Source of the DNA: Methanomassiliicoccales archaeon
GTDB lineage: Archaea > Thermoplasmatota > Thermoplasmata > SG8-5
Reading direction: 5' to 3'
Assembly (NCBI GenBank): GCA_030636255.1
Contig: DAOVXH010000034.1
Coordinates: 1 to 12,288, forward strand
DNA length: 12,288 nucleotides
This document shows positions 7,024 through 12,288 of the stretch, in pieces. Within the stretch, counting starts at the first letter, position 1; every line of letters begins with the position of its first letter. The position numbers and the translations under genes were made by a program. Under the pieces are notes generated by a model, which saw only the letters and a list, made by a program, of their open reading frames with translations, was not told where the DNA came from and did not search any database.

Positions 7024-8339
7024 GCAATCTCCTCCAGAAGCTTTCTTGCATCCTCAAGTGGGTTCAGTTTCAAAAAATCAGTTCCGCTGGCTATCATCAT
7101 CAATCCGAACTCATCAGATGTAACATTGCCCATTATGGTGACTGGCTGTGCTACTAATTTATCAAAAAGCTGGTCATGTATTATGCTCTGGTCCATTGCC
7201 TTTTTTGCCTCTTTCATGCACTGGTCCAAGCTTTTACCAAGCAATCTTTCGGAAATAACCCGGTTCAGAATAACGGTCATTGCGCCTGTGCCGTCATCCA
7301 GCACTGCCTTTGTGCGGAGGTCTGGATTGCCTTCTACTTCATCATGAACTCTGCAAATGTTCTTTTGAAGCACACGATTGCATTCTGGACATCTGAATAC
7401 AAGACCACTGCCCTGGCGAACATCCAATATAACACCATCAACTGCGGCATCAACCATTCCGCCGACCCTGGCCAGATGATTAATATTTACTGCCACAGGT
7501 TTGGCAAGCTCGGTCTCCCCTGGCAGGTCCTCATCTGACTTGTCAACATTACTGGAATCAAAGTTCAGTTGTGGCATTCCTCTCCATTTTCGAAGATAGC
7601 CACTATTAATTTTTATTGCGTCCCCCTCTTTCATTTTGGCCTTTCCCCAGCAGGTGAAGGAAACCTTTCCAGTTTCATCGGCCATTGTGCCGCTCATGAC
7701 ATCCTTCTTTTCGCCGCTGACATTGACCTCTCTCAGTTCCATGGTCAAAATCCTGGCATCAACCATAACATTGCCTGTTGCATCTCCCAGGCCAATAATC
7801 TTGCATGGCTCCGCAGGCTTGAAATTGCCTCCGCCGCCAGTGCCCTTGAACTCCGGCATAGCAGACTTGTCCATCATGGCCAATTTACCTCTGGTCCCGA
7901 TATTTACCTGGTTCTGCTCCCTCCACTCGGTAATATAGGCATGTTCGATCTTAATCACATCGCCTTTTGCCAGTGTTAAATCACCCTTCTCCCAGTGGGT
8001 GAATGGAACGGTTCCACTTTCATCCCCCAGAATGCCGGATAATATCATTTTTGGCTGGTCTTCTTGTGTAATTTCTTTCTCTGCAACAAAAACAACCCTG
8101 CAAAGCAGATTTACATTCTTATCCAGCGGGTTCAAATCACGAATCAGTTTCTGTGTTCCCTCGGAGGAAACTGCAATATTGGCTCCGTGCTTTCTGGCTA
8201 TTAACTTTTTAGCTTCCCCAACAGTGAGCCTGAATTCCTCTACATAATTCTTTAGCTCTCTTTCTATCTCACTCCTATCAACATCGTCTTTGCCGATAGC
8301 TTCCAAAATCTCGTTTACATGCTTCTCGTACTTGTCCAT
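7020..8339 (-). CDS. rpa: Replication protein A (RPA), three OB folds and zinc finger
   Basis: This is a single-stranded-DNA-binding protein of replication, repair and recombination. Starting at ATG 8339 it has 439 residues. An N-terminal helical region (1-65) contains KYEKHVNEILEAIG and GEAKKLIARKHG. OB1 is at about 75-155 (SGILGDESGTVPFTHW, WREQNQVNIG) and OB2 at about 181-265 (SGTMADETGKVSFTCWG, WRGMPQLNFD). OB3 is at about 295-425 and carries a CPEC-x8-C-x2-H zinc finger (Cys317, Cys320, Cys329, His332), followed by DLRTKAVLDDGTGAMTVIL. The frame extends ten codons further to a TTG at 8369, but that codon lies almost at the predicted transcription start and has no ribosome site. The ATG has GGACGTG just upstream and fits the family better. 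The gene is downstream of dphB on the same strand but has its own promoter, and it heads the rpa-rpap operon. Confidence 0.9.
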   Translation of the reverse strand: MDKYEKHVNEILEAIGKDDVDRSEIERELKNYVEEFRLTVGEAKKLIARKHGANIAVSSEGTQKLIRDLNPLDKNVNLLCRVVFVAEKEITQEDQPKMILSGILGDESGTVPFTHWEKGDLTLAKGDVIKIEHAYITEWREQNQVNIGTRGKLAMMDKSAMPEFKGTGGGGNFKPAEPCKIIGLGDATGNVMVDARILTMELREVNVSGEKKDVMSGTMADETGKVSFTCWGKAKMKEGDAIKINSGYLRKWRGMPQLNFDSSNVDKSDEDLPGETELAKPVAVNINHLARVGGMVDAAVDGVILDVRQGSGLVFRCPECNRVLQKNICRVHDEVEGNPDLRTKAVLDDGTGAMTVILNRVISERLLGKSLDQCMKEAKKAMDQSIIHDQLFDKLVAQPVTIMGNVTSDEFGLMMIASGTDFLKLNPLEDARKLLEEIA

Positions 8340-8401
8340 ATGGTTCACGTCCTGTTCATTGGTGAACAATTCTATTAGGCATTGAAAGTATAGTATAAAA
8401 G
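8340..8401 (-). promoter_or_regulatory. rpa promoter and leader with overlapping hairpins
   Basis: On the minus strand CTTTTATACT (8392-8401) is a good TATA box, predicting a start near 8371-8375 and a leader of about 30-35 nt. The leader holds TGTTCA-CCAA-TGAACA (8368-8353), a perfect 6-bp hairpin. The same upstream arm, as GTTCAC, can instead pair with GTGAAC (8348-8343), which sits next to the ATG. The three half-sites are spaced about 10-11 bp, which would also suit a repressor dimer on DNA. Either RNA or DNA control is possible; neither is shown. Confidence 0.45.
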
Positions 8402-8426
8402 GGTTGATGGGAGGTAACCGAAAGTA

Positions 8427-9215
8427 CTAGTCCAGTATACTTTCCGGGGCTCCGGCCAGCTCAACCAAAGCTTTAGCTTCCAAAAAGTGCAATTCCCCGG
8501 GAATCACAACCGAGTGCAGCGGTTCTCCGAAGTCTGCTGTGAGCATATCCTTGAAATATCCTGCCCTGACAATAGCATCATCAGAACCGGCACGTGCCAC
8601 AACGCAGACAAGGCGGTTCGGCGGCAGTAAACCGCCAGCAAGTTCTTCCTCGATTGAACCAAGAACTTCCAAAGCCTCATTTGCTGTCATGAACTTGTTC
8701 TGGTCCTGTTTAATGTCCAGCAGGCAAATTGTATGCATGCCTGCCTTGTAATTATCAAGTATTTTTTCATAGAAGCTTGTTGGGTGGAAATTGGGTTCTG
8801 GCAGCGGAATGGTCACTGTGCGGCCGAACTTGTAGTTCTGCAATCCAAGAAGTCCTGGAATAGCTGTGAAAATGGAAACCCCGTGAATAACCTCGGTGGG
8901 TATGCCAACAGTCATTGCCCGTATTCGCAGATCAACATGGGTTGTTGCGCTCATTGGGTCCCCAGGCACTAAAAATGCCACGTTCTTTTTTTCTGCGGCC
9001 TCAACAATCTGGCTCTCGGTTTCCACACCTGCTCTGTCAAGTAAAATAATTGATTTATCAAGGAGTTTTTCAAGCCTCTGGATGCTGCCTTCCTCCAGAA
9101 TTGAAGTATAATTTTCCATGAACAGTAAATCACAAGCTCGGGCTGCCTCTAATCCCTTTAGGGTTATGCCCTGCTCGTTGCCGAGTCCCAAACCTATGAA
9201 TATTAGCTTTCCCAT
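8427..9215 (-). CDS. dphB: Diphthine synthase (diphthamide biosynthesis methyltransferase, Dph5 family)
   Basis: The enzyme uses S-adenosylmethionine to methylate the modified histidine of elongation factor 2 during diphthamide synthesis, in the cytoplasm. At 262 residues it has the usual length for the archaeal enzyme. Recognisable parts are the N-terminal FIGLGLG loop (6-12), ENYTS (34-38), the tetrapyrrole-methylase-type VPGDPMSATTH motif (83-93), HGVSIFTAIPGLLGLQNYKFG (111-131), IPLPEPNFHPTSFYE, and CLLDIKQDQ. The C-terminal half has VCVVARAGSDD and the closing PLHSVVIPGELHFLEAKAL, both typical of Dph5. The start is ATG at 9215 with GGTG 5 nt upstream. The start codon is only 9 bp from that of the divergent trm5, so its promoter must lie inside the trm5 coding region (a weak ATTAAA element is near 9275). 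It lies upstream of rpa on the same strand, 87 bp from its start. Confidence 0.93.
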   Translation of the reverse strand: MGKLIFIGLGLGNEQGITLKGLEAARACDLLFMENYTSILEEGSIQRLEKLLDKSIILLDRAGVETESQIVEAAEKKNVAFLVPGDPMSATTHVDLRIRAMTVGIPTEVIHGVSIFTAIPGLLGLQNYKFGRTVTIPLPEPNFHPTSFYEKILDNYKAGMHTICLLDIKQDQNKFMTANEALEVLGSIEEELAGGLLPPNRLVCVVARAGSDDAIVRAGYFKDMLTADFGEPLHSVVIPGELHFLEAKALVELAGAPESILD

Positions 9216-9224
9216 GTAAGCACC

Positions 9225-10226
9225 ATGAAATGTCTCTGTGCGGTTGTCCCCAGGGAGGAAGGGGAGAACACACGTTTAATACTTTCAGATTCTGATAATT
9301 TGCGAACAGATGTGCACATAGCCAGCGATGATAAATTTGTTTACCTACCAATAATTTCCGAGGACGGCCTGAGATATCCGGTTCAGGAAAAAGAGCTTGA
9401 GGAGATAGACCCACCAGTGAATTTTAAAGATATTCTAGATTTGCCACCAGGCTTAATGGAGCAGGTGCCAAATTCCTTTGATATTGTTGGAGATATTTTC
9501 GTTCTCAAATTATTTCCAGAGCTTGAGCCATATGCAAAAGACATAGCCAGCACTCTTCTGGAAACCAATAAGAATGCCAAGGTTGTGGCAATTGACAGAG
9601 GCGTTAAAGGAGAGTTCCGCACCAGGGATTTGGAGATAGTGGCCGGAGAAAACCGCACAAACACCATTCAGAAAGAGTATGGCATGAGATATGAACTGGA
9701 CCTGGCAAAAGTGTATTTCTCACCGAGGCTGGCAACCGAGCGCAAAAGAATTTCCGATTTAGTCAAACAAGATGAGGTAATAATGGACATGTTCTGCGGA
9801 GTTGGGCCATTCTCAATCTTGCTGGCCAGTACAGGAAAGCCAACAGCCATTTTCGCCATTGACAAGAACCCAGATGCAATAAATTATTTCATTAAAAATA
9901 TAAAAATAAATAAAATAAAAAAGATTTCACCTATGCTGGGTGACGCAAGAATCAGGGCCACTCAGCTTCCTAGACCTGACCGTATAATCATGAACTTACC
10001 TCACACTGCTATTGAGTTTCTTGACGTGGCCATGGGCGCTGTAAAAAAGGGTGGCACAATACATCTGTATACTATCCAGGAACCGGAAACACTGGACATG
10101 ATTAAGAACTCCATAATGAGCCTGGCAAAATCATATGGCAGAAAGGTGTCCATTGAAAATGTTCAGGAAGTGCATACTTATTCTCCCAGCCAGCAGATGT
10201 TCTGTTTTGACATCTTTGTTAATTGA
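9225..10226 (+). CDS. trm5: tRNA (guanine37-N1)-methyltransferase, archaeal Trm5
   Basis: This enzyme makes m1G at position 37 of tRNAs, which prevents frameshifting, using S-adenosylmethionine. Its 333 residues match the archaeal family. The N-terminal D1 domain starts with CLCAVVPREEGE (4-13) and a YLPI strand. The middle region has VGDIFVLKL, AIDRGVKGEFRTRDLEIVAG and the ELDLAKVYFSPRLATER helix (157-173). The Rossmann core carries motif I MDMFCGVGPFSILLA (187-201), the AIDKNP acidic strand (D213), LGDAR (238-242) and the NLPH motif (257-260) that replaces the usual DPP. Trm5 is preferred over its paralogue Taw2 because the D1 domain and the NLP motif are both present, but separating the two needs a tree. 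The start is ATG at 9225; an in-frame TAG at 9204 rules out a longer protein. There is no ribosome site, so the mRNA may be leaderless, from an ATGAATATT element (about 9195-9203). Confidence 0.9.
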   Translation: MKCLCAVVPREEGENTRLILSDSDNLRTDVHIASDDKFVYLPIISEDGLRYPVQEKELEEIDPPVNFKDILDLPPGLMEQVPNSFDIVGDIFVLKLFPELEPYAKDIASTLLETNKNAKVVAIDRGVKGEFRTRDLEIVAGENRTNTIQKEYGMRYELDLAKVYFSPRLATERKRISDLVKQDEVIMDMFCGVGPFSILLASTGKPTAIFAIDKNPDAINYFIKNIKINKIKKISPMLGDARIRATQLPRPDRIIMNLPHTAIEFLDVAMGAVKKGGTIHLYTIQEPETLDMIKNSIMSLAKSYGRKVSIENVQEVHTYSPSQQMFCFDIFVN

Positions 10227-10249
10227 TGTAGTCAAAGCAGAATGTGTAG

Positions 10250-10270
10250 GTCGTACGACAATATATTTTT
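10250..10270 (+). terminator. Palindrome plus T-run in the trm5/HAD convergent gap
   Basis: A perfect 10-bp palindrome GTCGTACGAC (10250-10259) is followed by ATATATTTTT, with T5 at 10266-10270. It sits in the 48-bp gap between the converging trm5 and HAD genes. The T-run is a plausible archaeal 3' end signal for trm5. The palindrome has no loop, so a hairpin there would be weak; it could equally be a protein-binding site. Confidence 0.3.
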
Positions 10271-10274
10271 GCAA

Positions 10275-10976
10275 TTACTGAACAAGGTTCATCAATTCAT
10301 CCAGTGACTCTATTGTGGTAATATCATCTGGAGCATAGGCTGGGGGCTTTCTTCCTCTGAGTATCAGGACAGGAGTCATTCCCACACCCTGGCTTCCCTC
10401 ATAGTCATTGTAAAAACTATCACCTACAAAGAGAACTTCTTCTGGTTTTAATCCAAGTGAGCCAGCAGCATGAAGGAAAGGTCTTGGGTCAGGTTTTGCT
10501 GCACCTGCAGTGTCCCGTCCAACAATAACATCGAACATGCTGGTCTTCAGTGGTCCATTAATTTTCTTCAGAACGGTTTCCAATTCTTCCTGATACCCAT
10601 TGGTCACAATGCCTATGCGCAATCCCATGGCAGAAAGGCGATTTAACACCACTACTGAATCATCATATGCCTTGAGTCCAACAACATCAAACCAGCGTTT
10701 GCTGATGTATTTGCCCAGACCTTTATTTTTCAGGCCAAGTTCCTTCACAACTTCATCATTCCACGAGGCATAAACTTTATTGAAATCTCCTCTGCCTGTT
10801 GGCCTTATGTCTCGTTTTTTGCTGAGAAATTCTTTACTAGCATTCTCATGTGCCTCTCTTATTTCTTCCAAATCTATCTCAATATCCTTCTCCTTGAGAA
10901 TAGCCTGGAATGTATCAACCATCTCCATGGAAGTGATTAGAGTTTCACCCACATCAAAGAGAACAGCCCGAATCAT
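10275..10976 (-). CDS. HAD-superfamily phosphatase, subfamily IA
   Basis: This is a 233-residue haloacid-dehalogenase-type hydrolase, likely a phosphatase of small phosphorylated metabolites. Motif I is FDVGETL (7-13), with nucleophile D8. The second acidic residue of the usual DxDxT, which acts as general acid/base, is replaced by Gly10, as in some HAD families; D-x-G-x-T proteins are known but their activity is harder to predict. Motif II is IGIVTNG (T125), motif III is AAKPDPRPF (K161), and motif IV is VLFVGDSFYND (D186, D191). Residues 15-95 form the helical C1 cap domain. The ATG at 10976 overlaps the TGA of the deaminase-family gene by 4 bp (ATGA), so both are translated from one mRNA. 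A role in nucleotide metabolism, for example dephosphorylating dUMP or another nucleotide, is only a guess from that link. Confidence 0.87.
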   Translation of the reverse strand: MIRAVLFDVGETLITSMEMVDTFQAILKEKDIEIDLEEIREAHENASKEFLSKKRDIRPTGRGDFNKVYASWNDEVVKELGLKNKGLGKYISKRWFDVVGLKAYDDSVVVLNRLSAMGLRIGIVTNGYQEELETVLKKINGPLKTSMFDVIVGRDTAGAAKPDPRPFLHAAGSLGLKPEEVLFVGDSFYNDYEGSQGVGMTPVLILRGRKPPAYAPDDITTIESLDELMNLVQ

Positions 10977-11449
10977 GATAATTTCACTCCGCGCTGGCCC
11001 TGGTAGTTTCCAGAACGCTCTGCATAAACCTTCTGACTTGGGGCATCCAGTCTTTCAAAAATAATCTGGGCAAACCTTTCTCCTATGGGAATAATAACAT
11101 CCCTATCTGAAGAATTGTGGGCTGATAAGGTCAATGTGCCCTCAAAGCCGGCATCCACCTTTCCGAAGCTGGAGATGATTCCACGCCTGGCCCATGTAGT
11201 ACGTATCCACAATTGAGTGGTAATCTCTGGCCCGCATTTGATGTATTCCTTGGTGCTGACAGCAAACCACTGGCCAGGAGAAATAATTACATCTCCGGAC
11301 TTTTGCAGCTCTCCGTCCTGGCCCACCTTTATCTCGGAAATAGTAAGGTCATACCCATTTGGAGTCAAATTTTTCTCAATAAAATCTTCAATGGCCAGTT
11401 CTCCGTTCTCCATGGCTTTTAGGATTCCACCGTCTGAAAGAATTGTCAT
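10973..11449 (-). CDS. dcd: dCTP deaminase/dUTPase-family protein, probably a dUTPase
   Basis: This 158-residue trimeric-type nucleotide enzyme of the dCTP deaminase/dUTPase family is shorter than E. coli Dcd (193). N-terminal ILSDGGILKAMENGEL and LTPNGYDL match Dcd. RTTWARRG (83-90) takes the place of the RSSLAR phosphate-binding motif. VDAGFEGTLTL (98-108) is motif 3 with D99, followed by GERFAQIIFERL, and SGNYQGQRG closes the protein. In dCTP deaminases a catalytic Glu follows the TL of motif 3 (for example TLE in the M. jannaschii bifunctional enzyme). Here that position is Ser109, as also seems true of short Pyrococcus homologues. The retained aspartate suits dUTP hydrolysis, so dUTPase is more likely than deaminase. 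The start ATG at 11449 fits the family N-terminus, but there is no clear ribosome site. It is the first gene of a two-gene operon with the HAD phosphatase. Confidence 0.85.
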   Translation of the reverse strand: MTILSDGGILKAMENGELAIEDFIEKNLTPNGYDLTISEIKVGQDGELQKSGDVIISPGQWFAVSTKEYIKCGPEITTQLWIRTTWARRGIISSFGKVDAGFEGTLTLSAHNSSDRDVIIPIGERFAQIIFERLDAPSQKVYAERSGNYQGQRGVKLS

Positions 11450-11588
11450 GCGAGGTGTTATCTCGGAAACCTACAAAACTATTGCGGTGTGCAAGTATTA
11501 TGAACTTACCTATAAGGGAAAGCCAGTGGCAAAGCATCTGGATACTGTTGACAAGTTGTTGGTTATGGAGAGAGGTGTGGAATCCTGA
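11448..11588 (+). CDS. Possible small protein of 46 residues, function unknown
   Basis: The frame begins MRGVISETYKT and continues with CKYYELTYKGKPVAKHLD and DKLLVMERGVES before TGA. It has a globular-looking mix of charged and aromatic residues, with strand-like (YYELTYKGKPV) and helix-like (DTVDKLLVMERG) parts. Codon use resembles the neighbouring genes. I do not recognise the family. The ATG (11448-11450) shares the tetranucleotide CATG with the divergent ATG of the deaminase-family gene (11449-11447). There is no ribosome site before it. A GAGGTG at 11452-11457 lies just inside, before in-frame ATC rather than a normal start codon. The frame also extends upstream as an antisense shadow of the deaminase gene, which I do not believe is translated. 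Confidence 0.5.
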   Translation: MRGVISETYKTIAVCKYYELTYKGKPVAKHLDTVDKLLVMERGVES

Positions 11589-11618
11589 TAGGGAGTATAG
11601 TAATTATTAACGTGCTAA

Positions 11619-11645
11619 CTTTTATTTAACAAGTAATATATAATC
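11619..11645 (+). promoter_or_regulatory. A/T-rich promoter region before the right-edge gene
   Basis: TTTATTTAA (11621-11629) and TAATATATAATC (11634-11645) are TATA-like. They predict starts near 11650 or 11668, just before a purine-rich ribosome site at 11661-11671. The rest of the 178-bp gap (11589-11766) holds only the possible leader peptide listed separately. Confidence 0.4.
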
Positions 11646-11676
11646 ATTTAACGCTTTACAAGAGAGAGGAGAACAA

Positions 11677-11745
11677 GTGTTAATGACAGTGGGGCTGGAA
11701 GTCTGGGCTATAGAGAATGGCTCGGAAAGGTCAATTGATGGATGA
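11677..11745 (+). CDS. Possible leader peptide, 22 codons
   Basis: AGAGAGGAG (11663-11671) is a good ribosome site 5 nt before GTG at 11677. An in-frame ATG follows at 11683. The frame encodes LMTVGLEVWAIENG and then SERSIDG before TGA at 11743-11745. It ends 21 nt before the ATG of the next gene, which has its own GGGAGG. It could be a short upstream reading frame affecting that gene, a real micropeptide, or chance. The peptide has no runs of one amino acid that would suggest attenuation. Confidence 0.25.
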   Translation: MLMTVGLEVWAIENGSERSIDG

Positions 11746-11766
11746 AAATTATGGGAGGAATGAGAA

Positions 11767-12288
11767 ATGGGAAAAGTTGAAAAAAAAGAGGATATTGTGA
11801 ATGAGATTAAAAGCAGAAGTAAAAAGCGACCACAGAGAATGGTCATTGATGAGGTTCTTCCTGGTGGGGTTTATAGGATTTTATCTGCAGAGATGAAACC
11901 TACTGCAAAAGAGAGCCAAATGATAGATATGGCTGCCTGGGGTGATGAGAAGGAACACTATATGAATTCGAAGCAATTGAATAAATTACTCTCCAAGAGC
12001 CAATCCAGTAATATCAGGGAAGGTCAGGTGTTCCGTATTAAACAGAAAAGGGCGAAAAGCATACATGATGAGATAAGAAAGGACGTGAAAGGGTTCGTCC
12101 TCCAGATCTATGATCGGTTTGGCTGGGAAGCGGACCCGGCCTTCCAGCTACGACTCACCGAGGATACCCAGCGGGGGAAGGAGTACAAGAGCCGCCACTC
12201 CTACTCCTTGGAAGAGTTCGGGTTGATGGAGGAGGAGATCAGGGGCCGTTTCCGGGAACTGAACGCTCGATTCGGTTTTGGTGAAGGC
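11767..12288 (+). CDS. Chimeric reading frame: unknown archaeal N-terminus joined to a sulfotransferase-like C-terminus (partial)
   Basis: The frame opens at ATG 11767 with GGGAGG (11753-11758) 8 nt upstream and stays open for 174 codons to the window edge. Residues 1-105 are basic and Lys-rich (VIDEVLPGGVYRILSAEMK, NSKQLNKLLSKS, EGQVFRIKQKRAK). The pattern suggests a small beta-rich nucleic-acid-binding protein, but I do not recognise it. From about residue 106 the character changes. GFVLQIYDRFGW, SRHSYSLEEFGL and IRGRFRELNARFGF match the C-terminal end of sulfotransferase-family proteins, whose normal N-terminal PAPS-binding loop is absent here. GC also jumps, from about 39% (11761-12090) to about 59% (12091-12288) by hand count, and codons switch to G/C endings. 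The two halves probably have different origins, so this may not be a real gene. Confidence 0.55.
   Translation, partial: MGKVEKKEDIVNEIKSRSKKRPQRMVIDEVLPGGVYRILSAEMKPTAKESQMIDMAAWGDEKEHYMNSKQLNKLLSKSQSSNIREGQVFRIKQKRAKSIHDEIRKDVKGFVLQIYDRFGWEADPAFQLRLTEDTQRGKEYKSRHSYSLEEFGLMEEEIRGRFRELNARFGFGEG

Noticed and set aside
8125..8145. GGTTCAAATC, a perfect tRNA T-loop consensus, with similar GGTTCAATC near 3335
   Set aside because: Both lie inside well-supported coding regions (rpa and the DnaA-module gene), and I found no acceptor, D or anticodon arms around them.
9887..9924. A very A-rich stretch in trm5 (ATTAAAAATATAAAAATAAA and on)
   Set aside because: It encodes a Lys/Asn/Ile segment at a position where Trm5 proteins are normally polar and variable, and the frame and flanking motifs are intact.
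10250..10259. The perfect palindrome GTCGTACGAC as a possible operator or recombination site
   Set aside because: It occurs once, in a convergent gap with no promoter beside it. Chance or a minor 3' end element is enough to explain it.
5285..11470. An 11-base match, TATCTCGGAAA, just after GGTGT near the start of both the DnaA-module gene (minus, about 5287-5297) and the small 46-residue frame (plus, about 11459-11469)
   Set aside because: Exact 11-base matches are expected by chance in a window of this size, and the two contexts differ in spacing. Noted only because both frames lack a normal start codon close to the GGTG.

Overview
The window looks like a chromosomal segment of a euryarchaeote, most likely a member of Thermoplasmatota. 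The genes that point to archaea are a diphthine synthase, an archaeal Trm5, a three-OB-fold replication protein A (RPA) with its COG3390-type partner, a single-domain KaiC/RAD55-like ATPase, a PRC-barrel protein and a DUF835 domain. Promoters look archaeal (TATA boxes about 25 bp before presumed transcription starts), and 5' leaders are short, with or without GGAGG/GGTG ribosome sites. Several genes seem to use TTG starts. Placement below 'archaeon' is an inference.

Left part (1-5300): the first codons of a leftward gene (1-34); a leftward KaiC-like ATPase (124-897); a rightward scaffold-like protein with three zinc ribbons, a Pro/Glu-rich linker and four helical repeats (1031-2830); and a leftward multidomain protein (2987-5230) with a textbook bacterial-type DnaA AAA+ module. 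In that last protein a DUF835 domain stands where the DnaA DNA-binding domain would be. None of these three has an assigned role. Their shared features (zinc ribbons, long acidic linkers, RecA or AAA+ ATPases) suggest regulatory or scaffolding work.

Middle (5300-8426): a small rightward PRC-barrel protein (5432-5833), then the leftward rpa / RPA-associated pair (8339-6022), coupled by an ATGA overlap. The convergent gaps after the scaffold gene and after the PRC-barrel gene carry two diverged copies of the same structured intergenic repeat (about 2829-2969 and 5833-5985). The rpa leader contains mutually exclusive hairpins close to its start codon.

Right part (8427-11588): dphB (leftward) and trm5 (rightward) have start codons only 9 bp apart. 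A leftward pair follows, made of a dCTP deaminase/dUTPase-family protein and a HAD phosphatase, again with an ATGA overlap. A possible 46-residue protein starts on the opposite strand in the same CATG as the deaminase-family gene. The theme is information processing: single-strand DNA binding, dUTP control, tRNA m1G37 and EF-2 diphthamide.

Far right (11589-12288): a promoter region, a possible leader peptide, and an open gene running off the window. Its first part is archaeal-like (about 39% GC by hand count). From roughly 12,090 on it is about 59% GC and reads like the C-terminus of a bacterial sulfotransferase. This is either a misassembly or a recent recombination joint.
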